From Homarus americanus (lineage: Eukaryota; Arthropoda; Malacostraca; Decapoda; Nephropidae), in assembly GCF_018991925.1 (NCBI RefSeq), contig NW_024738608.1, positions 2,100,187 to 2,164,186 of the forward strand: 64,000 nucleotides of DNA, read 5' to 3'. The notes under the pieces are model-generated. The model searched no databases and was not told where the DNA came from. It saw only the letters and a list, made by a program, of their open reading frames with translations. Shown in pieces: positions 1-9,324 of this stretch. Numbering within the stretch: the first letter of the stretch is position 1; each line of letters starts with the position of its first letter. Made by a program: the position numbers and the translations under genes.

Positions 1-1560
1 GGGTCCAAATATCCAATACCTTGAGCAATTGTGTTAAGCAAGAGCGCCCCGGCATAAAACCGTGTTGGCAATCTCTTACAAGGTTGTTTCGTATTAGATG
101 TTCCATTGCGGCATCTCTGATAATACTCTCAAGTACTTTACATATTATGCTGGTCAGGCTCACCGGTCTATAGTTGTTCGTGGAGTGACGATCGCCCTTC
201 TTGAAGATAGGACTCACATAAGCCACTTTCCATTCACTGGGGATCATTTGTTCATCCAGGCATTTACAAAACCGGATCTTCAGGGGCTCTGCAAGCTCGT
301 TGCACAACTATCTTAGCACTCTAGGATGCACCATGTCAGGGCCGGGACTCTTATGGACCTTTAGCCTGGACAGTTTATTTCTAAGACCCTCTTCTGTGAA
401 CACAATGTGGGTCAGTGCTGTGTCGAACCGTCTGTCCTCAAACGCAGGAAGGTTAGTTGCACCCTCTCTTGTGAACACTGAGGAAAAGAAGCTGTTCAAT
501 GCCTCAGCTTTATCCTGGTCAAAATCTGCGTAACTACCATCCACCAGCCTCAGGTCTGATACTCCTACTCGCGTTTTCAATTTCGACTTTGCATAGCGGT
601 AAAACGCCTTTGGGTTTGACTTGACCTCGCTTGCAACCAGCCTCTGGAACTCCTTTTCAGCTCTCCTACACTCTATCTTTGCTTGCTTTCTGGCTCTTGC
701 ATACATCTTCCTGTCTTGCTCATCGTTTGACCCAACCCACGTCTTGAATTTCTGGGTTTTCTTCTTAATTTTGTCGACCGCCGCATGGTTCATGTGTAGT
801 GATCCCCTCGTATTCCTAGAAGCACTGGGTTTGGCCTTAGGTATATATTTATCGATCAAATGGGTCATTTTACTAGTTTTGATATTCAGCGTAGTGTCTG
901 CGTTCTTGTACCTTAATAAGTCAGGCCAGTTGATACCCCTCATGTCTTCCCTCATCCCATTGTAATTTCCCTTGTAATATTTGCACCTTGGCCTGGCCTT
1001 ATCTCGAACTAGGTAACAGTTAAATCTGAATGACAACACTGTATGGTGACTGGTGCCAATTGGGGCAAGGTGTTCCAGTTTGGCCACCATACCCTCCTCG
1101 TTTGTTATGATGAGGTCAAGTGGCTTGGGTGTTTGCTCCCCTCTGTAATGTGTCGGGCCTCTAACATGTTGGAACAGAAAATTATCTCTCAGAGTTTCTA
1201 CGAAAAGAGTAGCAGGATTATTCAAGTCATTCGGGGTGGACTCGTTTCTCCAGTCGATGTCGCCATAGTTAAAGTCCCCCATGATAAGGAGGTGGCTAGG
1301 GTTGAGCATCGCCGCATTGTTTATTAAAGTTCTTAAGTTCCTTTGATTTAGTGGGCCACAGTTTGGGGATCTGTAGATACACCCGACGAAAAGTAAGTCC
1401 CCTCCCTTTAATCTAATTTTACATCACTTGGACTCTTCAAAAACATCCTCTCCCTGTACCCTCGCCTAGCGTAGATAACCACACCCCTTTTGCAAGTTTC
1501 TTGAGATAGGTTCGTAAATGAGTCATATCCAATAGTAAACATATGGGCACTCTCATCCTT
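1..1560 (-). pseudogene. Non-LTR retrotransposon (CR1/jockey-like) endonuclease-reverse transcriptase, broken
   Basis: Read on the minus strand, the segment encodes the second half of an apurinic-type endonuclease followed by the start of a reverse transcriptase. Visible endonuclease pieces are GVVIYARRGY, VGCIYRSPN, LLIMGDFNYGDIDW and PLDLIITNEE. RT-domain pieces are HKSPGPD, VSPIFKKGDR, NNYRPVSLTS and CQHGFMPGRSCLTQLL. The open stretch 308-1309 ends at a TAG (308-310), but the reading frame resumes after it and runs off the left edge of the window before the catalytic FADD box. A one-base frameshift near 1405 separates the N-terminal piece (encoded up to about 1560) from the rest. The element is 5'-truncated inside the endonuclease and lies in the same orientation as the gag gene it abuts. 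Seen: motifs, stop and frameshift. Inferred: a dead LINE copy. Confidence 0.88.
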
Positions 1561-2442
1561 ATCAGATACAAAATTACTAACACTCTCATGAATACTGTTT
1601 TTCATTTCCTTCCCTCCACCTTCAACGGCATATACTCTACCTTTATCACTTCTACAGGCTGGAGCAATATGTCCAATACTTTGACAATTGTAACATTTTG
1701 AATTCTTGAACTTACACTGAAAGCTTTCATGTTTCCCTCGGCACCTCTTACATTTTAAATCAGCATGTGTTCCTTGTTTTGTGGTATACTTATTCCTTTT
1801 AGCTACAGTTAATTTACACACTGAGCCACTACTGCTAACTGTTTCACTACCAGCACTGGGAACAAATTCTCTGGTGTTTTTCTCGGCCAATTCCATGCTT
1901 GTAGCTATCTGACATGCACTTTCAAAAGTTAAGTTAGTGGTGTTCATTAACTTATTCTGTATTTTTTCATAATTCAGGCCTATTACAAACCTGTCTCTTA
2001 GAGCTCGGTTCAAGAACTGTCCAAAGTCACAGTGAATGGTTAACTTCTTCAAAGCTACTATATAATTACTTACTAATTCATCTTTACCTCTATCTCTGGT
2101 GCCAAATCTGTAACTTTCAGCGATCTCAAGTGGAGCAGGATCAAAATGTTGCTTCAGAATCTTGGTAATCTGAATCAGTGAGGAGTCCTTGGATTTGTCT
2201 GGAGTAAGCAGATTGACCAGAGTAGAATAAACATTAGCACCTACCTCTGTCAAAAAGATTGCTTTCCTTTTCTCTTGAAGGGCCTTCTTCTTCTGAGCAT
2301 CACCACCATCATCCATTAATTCATTTGCCAGAAAGAAGAAGTCCATTCTCTCACAATATGATGTGAAATCTTCCTTGTCTGCATCATACTCCCCCAATCG
2401 TCCGATGTATCCACTGACACCAGCCATGGTTGCTCTCTTCAC
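1408..2442 (-). CDS. Ty3/gypsy (mag-like) Gag whose frame runs on into LINE endonuclease
   Basis: A 344-residue open frame. About the first 290 residues are a retrotransposon Gag: an acidic N-terminus, a capsid-like helical region, then a nucleocapsid with two zinc knuckles near residues 230-265, CKRCRGKHESFQC (CX2CX3HX4C) and CYNCQSIGHIAPAC (CX2CX4HX4C). The second fits the classical CCHC form. Gag would package element RNA in cytoplasmic particles. No protease, RT or integrase follows. From about residue 300 the frame instead reads GYDSFTNLSQETCKRGVVIY, which is LINE endonuclease sequence, and it stops at 1408-1410 because of a frameshift. The start is the first ATG downstream of the primer-binding site; a second ATG lies five codons further on. 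The gag part is intact, but the gene is a chimera produced by insertion, so function is doubtful. Confidence 0.85.
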   Translation of the reverse strand: MKRATMAGVSGYIGRLGEYDADKEDFTSYCERMDFFFLANELMDDGGDAQKKKALQEKRKAIFLTEVGANVYSTLVNLLTPDKSKDSSLIQITKILKQHFDPAPLEIAESYRFGTRDRGKDELVSNYIVALKKLTIHCDFGQFLNRALRDRFVIGLNYEKIQNKLMNTTNLTFESACQIATSMELAEKNTREFVPSAGSETVSSSGSVCKLTVAKRNKYTTKQGTHADLKCKRCRGKHESFQCKFKNSKCYNCQSIGHIAPACRSDKGRVYAVEGGGKEMKNSIHESVSNFVSDKDESAHMFTIGYDSFTNLSQETCKRGVVIYARRGYRERMFLKSPSDVKLD

Positions 2443-2519
2443 TTAAATTCTCCAGGTTCAGGGTAGCCTTCCCTTCAGTGGTCACTATACTCTCTTCAAG
2501 GACTTCACCAACACTTTGT

Positions 2520-2539
2520 GAATCCCATCCTCGTCGCCA
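2520..2539 (-). promoter_or_regulatory. Primer-binding site complementary to tRNA-Ser 3' end
   Basis: On the minus strand the site begins TGGCGACGAGGATGGGATTC. Its complement matches, as I recall it, the 3' end of arthropod tRNA-Ser(GCU) including the CCA tail over about 20 bases. mag-clade Ty3/gypsy elements are primed by tRNA-Ser, which agrees with the two-knuckle Gag downstream. The site lies one base inside the LTR edge, as expected for a minus-strand primer site. Confidence 0.8.
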
Positions 2540-2540
2540 G

Positions 2541-2745
2541 TGTAGTATCTTGCGTTATTTAATGGGAGAATGACAAGCAGATGGTCGGTCTGACTGGGCG
2601 TTTATTCTCTCTTCGTGGTTACAACGTGCCTAACACATTTCGTGTTTACACAAGCCTAAACACTTTCTGACTTTGGTAAGAAGTAACATAATATATAATA
2701 TATGTATTCAATAAAGGCAGCATATAAACATACATATATATAACA
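2541..2745 (-). repeat. 5' LTR of the gypsy element
   Basis: About 205 bp, beginning TGTTATATATATGTATG and ending CGCAAGATACTACA on the minus strand, so it has TG...CA ends. It contains AATAAA (within GAGAATAAACGCC) about 60 bp before its inner edge, directly before the primer-binding site. The outer edge abuts one unit of the 37-bp minisatellite at 2746. No second LTR is present in the window, so the outer boundary is inferred from the TG end and the satellite junction. Confidence 0.65.
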
Positions 2746-2782
2746 CCAAGAACAGTGTTGCCCACCATACTAAAATACTGTA
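2746..2782 (+). repeat. Single isolated unit of the 37-bp minisatellite
   Basis: The segment CCAAGAACAGTGTTGCCCAC, followed by CATACTAAAATACTGTACC, is one monomer of the array at 7566-8690 with a single obvious substitution. It is sandwiched between the gypsy LTR and the 5' end of the plus-strand LINE, so the LINE has satellite DNA on both sides. Confidence 0.85.
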
Positions 2783-2789
2783 CCCTAAC

Positions 2790-3119
2790 GTGAACAGCTG
2801 CAACTTCTCTTGCATCTTCAATGCTTGCTTTGATAAATGCTGCCCGTTCAAGACTAAGTCAGTTAAAACTGTATCCATATCCAAACCCTATATCACAAGC
2901 GAAATTAAGATAATGACAAAAGAAAAACACAAACTCCAAAGGAAATTTGTAAAAAGACCCATTAATTTCGGTGATGCTTACCAAAGCATCAGAAATAGAG
3001 TAACTCAAGCATTTAGAAATGCCAGACGTAGCTATTATACAAATATCCTCCAGTCAGCATCAGGCGATGGTAAGAAAACCTGGAATGTCATAAATTCTAT
3101 TCAGAACAGGAACACTTAG
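2790..3119 (+). pseudogene. LINE copy A: linker between endonuclease and RT
   Basis: A 109-residue fragment with FDKCCPFKTKSVKT, RNRVTQAFRNARRSYYTNIL and KKTWNVINSIQ. This is the basic linker that precedes the RT palm in jockey/CR1-type LINEs, where residues such as KTWN and IN are conserved. It hits a stop at 3117-3119 and then meets the reversed family-1 insertion at 3185; the same protein resumes at about 4737 with NHFNEYFINVGKNLA. The endonuclease N-terminus is absent. Non-functional. Confidence 0.8.
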
Positions 3120-3474
3120 CCTTCGGCCCCCCACTCAGCTTATATGATAAATGATTCAGTTGTAACGGAACCCTCCCTCATTGAATTGAATTGTATTGAA
3201 ACCAGTTTATTTAGCCAGAAAAAAACAGATACAGAGTTGATAATAATAACAATATTAACATGGCTGAGCCAGTTGAGAACCTGAGCTCTCTTTTAGGCAC
3301 CTCATAATTATATACTATACATTTATCTCAGTGAAGTAGTATGTAAGATTTAGTATCATCTGGAATAGTACAATAGCATGGTGGTAATAAGAACATCCCA
3401 TAATGTTACCACGGTTATCACTTCTGTATTTATTTATTCTATTTATTTATTTATTTTTTTTTTTTAGTTTATTC

Positions 3475-3479
<5 letters not shown>

Positions 3480-3565
<86 letters not shown>
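3480..3565. repeat. (TA)n microsatellite
   Basis: About 43 perfect TA units following a T-rich run at 3452-3466. The long isoleucine-tyrosine frames across it are an artefact of the dinucleotide. It abuts the TA target site of the next element. Confidence 0.97.
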
Positions 3566-3568
<3 letters not shown>

Positions 3569-4447
3569 TAGGCTCTCACCAATAACGTTTAATAGGTGCC
3601 TGAAAAACACCGTTATTAGCGAAAACGTTATTTGTGTGACATTAAAATGCATGTAAAAAGGGTTTATTGGTGCCGCCGCCACAAGAATTTCACCCATTTT
3701 TTCCCCTTGAAGCCCTCCTAACACTTTTTGTTCGCTGAAATAAAAAGAATTGTTATTCAATCATCAAAATAAAGAGTTTGAGTAATATAACACTTAGCTT
3801 GGGGGAGTTTTTGAGGTGCTTGATGTGATGGTTGTTCCATATCTGAGGGTCACTAACACTTGCACTGTCTTTCATTCTACAGGCTAACCATTTCACAAGA
3901 AAATGCTCTGTTGTCACTAACAACCTGTTTCTATCGCCTTTATCATTCATACCTCACCTTGCATTTCCATCACTACCGAAATATTTTTAGCCAGCACAAT
4001 ACTCTTCTTGGTCTCCTCTAAGTTCCTCTTAATATTTCGCACTGTAGACTCAGGACAGTTCAATTTCCTCACTTTAAAAGTTCCCTGTCATTCAGGTGGC
4101 AAATCACTCCCTCCACCACCTACCCTAGCCCCCACAGGCAAAAATGCAGAAGCCATTATTGATCACCGACCATAACAACCACTGATTATAGTGGCGAAAA
4201 TCTCACACGTGGGCGCAGCGCTGTATTCCACTGAGCGTGTGTAAGAGTGTGAGTGAGGCCGAGTGAACAACTACGTCATCAACATGGCGGCAAACAAACG
4301 CTATCATTGATGCGCTCGGACGCTTCCCGCGAAATTTCCGTTATTCAAGAGAATCCAGACGTTATTATCGAAAATGGGTATCTATTGTAACTTACCGTTA
4401 TTGTCGAAAACGTTATTGTGGAAGTAGTTATTGGCGAGAGCCTACTG
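3566..4447 (-). mobile_element. Tc1/mariner-superfamily (pogo/Tigger-like) element with TA target duplication
   Basis: Terminal inverted repeats CAGTAGGCTCTCACCAATAA and, at the right end, TTATTGGCGAGAGCCTACTG, flanked by TA at 3564-3565 and 4448-4449. The 882-bp body holds a decayed transposase on the minus strand, so it is an internally shortened derivative. It sits inside the 3'UTR of LINE copy B. Confidence 0.88.
3753..4080 (-). pseudogene. Remnant of pogo/Tigger-type transposase
   Basis: Two frames are involved. About 4075-3955 reads LNCPESTVRNIKRNLEETKK, resembling the psq/CENP-B-type helix-turn-helix (an S-x-x-TV-x-xI recognition helix). After a frameshift, 3950-3753 reads TTEHFLVKWLACRMKD, resembling the start of the second, HTH_Tnp_Tc5-like DNA-binding unit. 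The DDE catalytic domain is absent. This supports the pogo/Tigger assignment of the surrounding TIR element. Confidence 0.6.
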
Positions 4448-4736
4448 TATACATAAATTACAGTGGAATTGAAAAACATAAGAACAATGGAGGAGCAGTA
4501 CAACATGTGTTGTACAGTATTAAGGTTGAACAAGAGGACAGAGCTGTCAGGATTATGTCTAGTTGGCAGTTATGTTTATTGCAGTGGTAATTTCTTATCT
4601 ATTTACATGATAATTTCCGAAAAAACGGCTTTGATGATACAATAAAAGCAGGTAGGTACCTACTGTATATATAGTAGGTGTAACAAGAAATATTAATACT
4701 TAGACAATAGATATTTTTTAAGAGATAATTTAAAGG

Positions 4737-6240
4737 AAGGGAGCCAACCACTTCAATGAATATTTTATTAATGTTGGCAAAAATCTTGCAAAGAGCATCC
4801 CTGATTACCATGAGGAATTTAGAGCCTACCTGCAAAACAGGCAGCAAAATGATCTGTTCTTATCCCCTGTCACAGCAGATGAATTACTGGCCATCATAAA
4901 AATGTCCAAAGAAGCAGCAGCAGGCGAAGACAATATACCAATTAGCATCATTAAGAAAGTAGCCCACTTATTACTACCTGTTCTCCTACACATCTGGAAC
5001 TCCTCCTTCACTAGTGGTGTCTTTCCGGACAAACTGAAAATTGCTAAGGTTCACCCAGCATATAAAAAATCTGGGGACAAAGGTCTCTTCAAGAATTACC
5101 GCCCCATATCAGTCCTCCCAGCCTTGAGTACGATACTGGATAAGCTAGCATATAGTAGACTAAATTCCTTCTGCAATGCCAATAACATCTTTACAGACTC
5201 CCAGTTTGGATTTAGAGCTAGAAAGTCGACTGAGAGTGCTCTGCTGCCCTTTACTAATGACATCTTAAATTCCTTTGATGACAGTCAGTTCACAGTCGGA
5301 ATATTCTTGGACCTCTCTAAAGCCTTCGATACTGTCGACCATACCATCCTCCTTTCAAAGCTTGAACATTATGGCATTAGGGGCCTATCCCACAATTGGT
5401 TTACCTAATATCTGTTCAAGAGGATGCAGCATGTCTGCTATAATAATCACCAATATGACTCCTCGCCAATCTTGTATGGCGTCCCCCAAGGTTCCATTCT
5501 CGGTCCAGTCCTGTTTTTGTTGTACATAAACGACATAGTCCACGCCAGCACACTCATAAAATACAACTTATTTGCAGAAGATAGTAATCTCTATGCCAGC
5601 AACTCAAACCTCCATTCCTTGAAGAGAACTATGAACACTGAATTGACTAAAGTCAGGACCTGGGTAATACGTAATAAACTGACGTTAAACCTGAGAAAAC
5701 CCACTACACGATCTATCACAGAAGGAAAAACTTACCCACAGACTTGGACCCCCTGTACCCTGGTAATACAGTCCTCAAACGCGAACAAAATACTAAATTC
5801 CTCGGAGTTATTGTTGACAAGAAACTTAAACTGGAGAAACCACATACAAGCCATTCACAGCAAAGTCAATAAACAGTGCGGTATCATGTATCACACTCGA
5901 CAGTCACTCACTCACAGCAATGAAAGAAATTTATCATGATCTTGTTTACCAACTCCTGATTCACTGTCACACACTATGGGGGGCCTCTGGCTCTGCAAAA
6001 ATACAATCCCTGGTTACTACACAAAAGCAAGTTGTACAGACAATGACCTACTTGAAAAAAACAGATCACACAAACAAAAAATTATCTAAATTGAAAATGT
6101 TAAGATTCGAAGATATTAACACCTACTACTGTGCCCTCTTTGTTTACAAATCTATCAATCACTTGCTTGACAATAATCATTTCCAGTTCTGGAATACTCA
6201 GTGTTACCGCAAGCAGCAAACACATAAACAAATAACGTTA
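4737..6240 (+). pseudogene. LINE copy A reverse transcriptase, broken
   Basis: Successive RT blocks are readable: AAGEDNIPISIIKKVA, VHPAYKKSGDK, FKNYRPISVLPA, SQFGFRARKSTESAL, FLDLSKAFDTVDH, YGVPQGSILGPVLFLLYIND and LFAEDSNLYASN. A stop at 5406-5408 and frameshifts near 5740, 5800 and 5920 break it. The catalytic F/Y-A-D-D box reads FAED, so the second catalytic aspartate position has changed to glutamate at the first D. The C-terminal region (TLWGASGSAKIQ, INTYYCALFVYKSIN) continues to about 6235, where the LTR-like segment interrupts. RT would copy LINE RNA at a nicked target. Dead copy. Confidence 0.88.
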
Positions 6241-6790
6241 GGCTGTAAGTCGTGTCATGTTTATTGGGTGTGCCTGCCCGTATGCAGTGTGTAGAGTGTT
6301 GAGATGGTTGAAGATGAGAGGCCCAGAAGGAGGTTGGAGCGTGTGAAGGGAGTTTGTTTATGTATAATTATAATCACCTGACTCAGCCATAGCTGACCAG
6401 CCAGGGGGCCAGGCTATAGGGTGGGCATTTCAGTAGAGCTACCCATATCTTTGAGTCAACACCTACCTTGGCTTCTCTCTAGACTTTCAACACTTAAGTT
6501 TAACTAGTACTTATTGTGCACACAGGTAGACTGTGTCCATTGCATCATTTATCAGTGTGACAATATACAAATATGGCAAATTGAGTACTCATTGTAAGTG
6601 TTAAGATTAGACTAATTACATGGCCATGATTGTTATGTAAATATATATTGGATTAAACATTTATGTAGGAGTGCCTATGTATGACTTATTTGAAATACTA
6701 AATGAATTGTATTCAACAGGTTTGACCGAATTATAATGTTCGAGTACTACGTGAAGTCTAAATATCCTTAACCGCCTTACTGTTGGTTAC
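6236..6790 (+). mobile_element. LTR-like segment (probable BEL/Pao solo LTR) inside LINE copy A
   Basis: LINE coding sequence stops near 6235 and resumes near 6790 (the C-terminal end reads GVKVWNNLPPPIRAKTTLP). The intervening non-coding DNA includes GAATTGTATTCAACAGGTTT at 6705-6724, closely matching the end of the BEL/Pao 3' LTR at 42953-42990. No internal retrotransposon genes are present, so a solo LTR is the simplest reading. Exact ends and a target duplication could not be fixed by eye. Confidence 0.5.
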
Positions 6791-7096
6791 ACTCAGAGAT
6801 ACAACTTAAGGCACCCAGAGCAACTCAGACCACCCCCATGCGCTCCTCTCAGTCCCCAGACCTCCATAAAATATCACGGTGTGAAGGTGTGGAACAACTT
6901 ACCCCCACCCATCCGAGCAAAGACTACGCTCCCTTCCTTTAAATCATCTCTTAAAAAATATCTATTGTCTAAGTATTAATATTTCTTGAAACACCTGCTA
7001 TATTTACAGTACCTGCTTTTATTGTACCATCAAAACCGTTTTATCGGAAATTATCATGTAAATAGATAAGAAATTACCATTGCAATAAACATTTGC

Positions 7097-7196
7097 NNNN
7101 NNNNNNNNNNNNNNNNNNNNNNNNNNNNNNNNNNNNNNNNNNNNNNNNNNNNNNNNNNNNNNNNNNNNNNNNNNNNNNNNNNNNNNNNNNNNNNNN
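7097..7196. other. Assembly gap of 100 N
   Basis: Exactly 100 N, the conventional length for a gap of unknown size. It falls inside the 3'UTR of LINE copy A. Sister copies suggest that roughly 60-90 bp of LINE sequence is missing here. Confidence 0.99.
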
Positions 7197-7565
7197 AAAC
7201 ACCACCGCGCCCCCTAAGGTTTCCCGGTCACTGCTCCCCCATTATACTTATATTTTTTCATTACAATGTAATTTATGTACAGTATACTGGTATGCCTATA
7301 ATATAAATATATAAAAAATAAACGAAAATAAAAAAAATAAAATAAAAAAAATTAATATTGAAATGATAACCTGGGTAACATTATTATACTATTCCAGATG
7401 TTACTAAATGTTACATAATACTCACTTGAGATAAATGTATAGTATATATCAGGTGCCTAAAAGAGAGCTCAGGTTCTCAACTGGCTCAGCCATGTTAATA
7501 TTGTTATTATTATCCACTCTGTATCTGTGTTTTTCTGGCTAAATAAACTTTCAATTAAATTCAAT

Positions 7566-8690
7566 TCAACCACCATACCGTACCAGGAACAGTGTTGCCC
7601 ACCATACTATAATACTGCACCAAGAACAGTGTTGCCCACCATACTACAATACTGTACCATGAACAGTGTTGCCCACCATACTACAATACTGTACCAAGAA
7701 CAGTGTTGCCCACCACACTACAATACTGTACCAAGAACAGTGTTGCCCACCATACTACAATACTGTACCAAGAACAGTGTTGCCCACCACACTACAATAC
7801 TGTACCAGGAACAGTGTTGCCCACAATACTACAATATTGTACCAAGAACAGTGTTGTCCACCACAACAATACTGTACCAGGAACAGTGTTGCCCACAATA
7901 CTACAATACTGTACCAAGAACAGTGTTGCCCACCATACTACAATACTGTACCAAGAATGGTGTTGCCCACCTCACTACAATACTGTACCAAGAGCAGTGT
8001 TGTCCACAATACTATAATACTGTACCAAGAACAGTATTGCCCACCATACTATAATACTGTACCAAGAACAGTGTTGCCCACCACACTACAATACTGTACC
8101 AAGAACAGTGTTGTCCACCATACTACAATACTGTACCAAGAACAGTGTTGACCAACATACTACAATACTGTACCAAGAACAGTGTTGTCCACCATACTAC
8201 AATACTGTACCAAGAACAGTGTTGACCACCATACTACAATACTATACCAAGAACAGTGTTGTCCACCATACTACAATACTGTACCAAGAACAGTGTTGTC
8301 CACCATACTACAATACTATACCAAGAACAGTGTTGTCCACCATAATACAGTACTGTACAAAGAACTGTGTTGACCACCATACTACAATACTATACCAAGA
8401 ACAGTGTTGACCACCATAATACAATACTGTACAAAGAACTGTCTTACCCACCATAGTACAATACCGTGACAAGGACAGTGTTTCTCACCACATTATAATA
8501 TAACTAACAGCGTTGCCCACTATACTATAATACTAAGAACAGTGTTGACCACCATAGTACAATACTAAGTACAGTGTTTCCCACCATAATGCAATATAGT
8601 GCTAAGAATAGTGTTGCCCACCGTACTTCAATACTAAGAACAGTGTTGCCTACCATCCTACAATACTAAGAACAGTGTTGCCTATCGAGG
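7566..8690. repeat. 37-bp minisatellite array
   Basis: Monomer GTACCAAGAACAGTGTTGCC followed by CACCATACTACAATACT, about 30 tandem units. Units are regular from 7566 to about 8440, then shorten and diverge towards 8690 (CTAAGAACAGTGTTGCC forms). Because 37 is not a multiple of three and the unit lacks stops in this direction, all three plus-strand frames stay open and create spurious long ORFs. Confidence 0.97.
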
Positions 8691-9002
8691 GTTTAGATGT
8701 TAACTCCCTCTGGTTCTTTTAAAGATTAGTGTTAGGTGGAACACTTTCACCAAGGATATTGAACACTGATAATCGACATGAAGACAGTACAGAGCAACAT
8801 ACTGTAAGCATATGTAGGTAAGGAAGTGACAGACTGCCGGTCGGAACAAATGTCCGGAGGTATCAACGCAGCACAGGTGGTAAATAGGTGTCTTCTTGTC
8901 AACAAAATTACAGGAGAGCAAGCATCCTCCTAACTGGTAAAGGTTCTTGATAACAGACCCTGGAGGAACAGGGCAGAGGCTAGGGCTGATCGTGTCCTAT
9001 CT
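8691..9002. other. Unique-looking spacer
   Basis: Non-repetitive DNA between the minisatellite and the hAT element. Short frames only; nothing recognised. Confidence 0.6.
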
Positions 9003-9324
9003 GGCGTGCTCAGGGCCGGATTAAGACCCTTAGAAGCCCTAAGCACTAAAAAGATTTTGGTGCCCCCCCATATATATTTAATTCAAAATATAAACAATAA
9101 TAAACCATGAAATAAAATGTTATTTTTCGAAATTAAACAAAATTTACAGTAGGATGAAAAATAATGTTTATTTTTTGTATACGTCCACTTTATTTATAGT
9201 TGAAAAGTTTTCTCCTACTTTTTTAATTGCAAAGTCTTTGATCAGATCCTCAAAACTAGTCTTATGTAACACATCTGCTTCTATACTAGTAGAGATAAGG
9301 CATCCAGCCTGCCTTATTTTGCAT

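Larger units (their letters stand above)
3185..4737 (-). mobile_element. LINE copy B (family 1), 5'-truncated, minus strand, inserted in copy A
   Basis: The plus-strand sequence opens with the reversed 3' tail (TTGAATTGAATTG) at 3181-3195 and ends near 4737 in the reverse of the LINE's last codons (compare 6930-7020 read backwards). The same 3'UTR also occurs at 7021-7566 (plus) and 62253-63370 (minus). Copy B carries a (TA)n microsatellite (3480-3565) and a Tigger-like element (3566-4447) inside its 3'UTR. Only the extreme C-terminal codons remain coding. Confidence 0.8.
2783..7566 (+). mobile_element. LINE copy A (family 1), plus strand, interrupted by three events
   Basis: A single LINE copy can be followed through the endonuclease-RT linker (2783-3184), RT domain (about 4737-6235), C-terminus (about 6790-6980) and 3'UTR (to 7566). 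The 3' end is a run of TTCAA/ATTCAA units after CTAAATAAACTTTCAATT. It is interrupted by a reversed, 5'-truncated copy of the same family (3185-4737), by an LTR-like segment (about 6236-6790) and by the assembly gap (7097-7196). The 5' end is truncated at the satellite unit. Confidence 0.85.

Noticed and set aside
7527..8410. ORFs of 100-175 codons rich in Tyr, Cys, Pro and Gln
   Set aside because: Translations of the 37-bp minisatellite in its three stop-free frames; no independent coding evidence.
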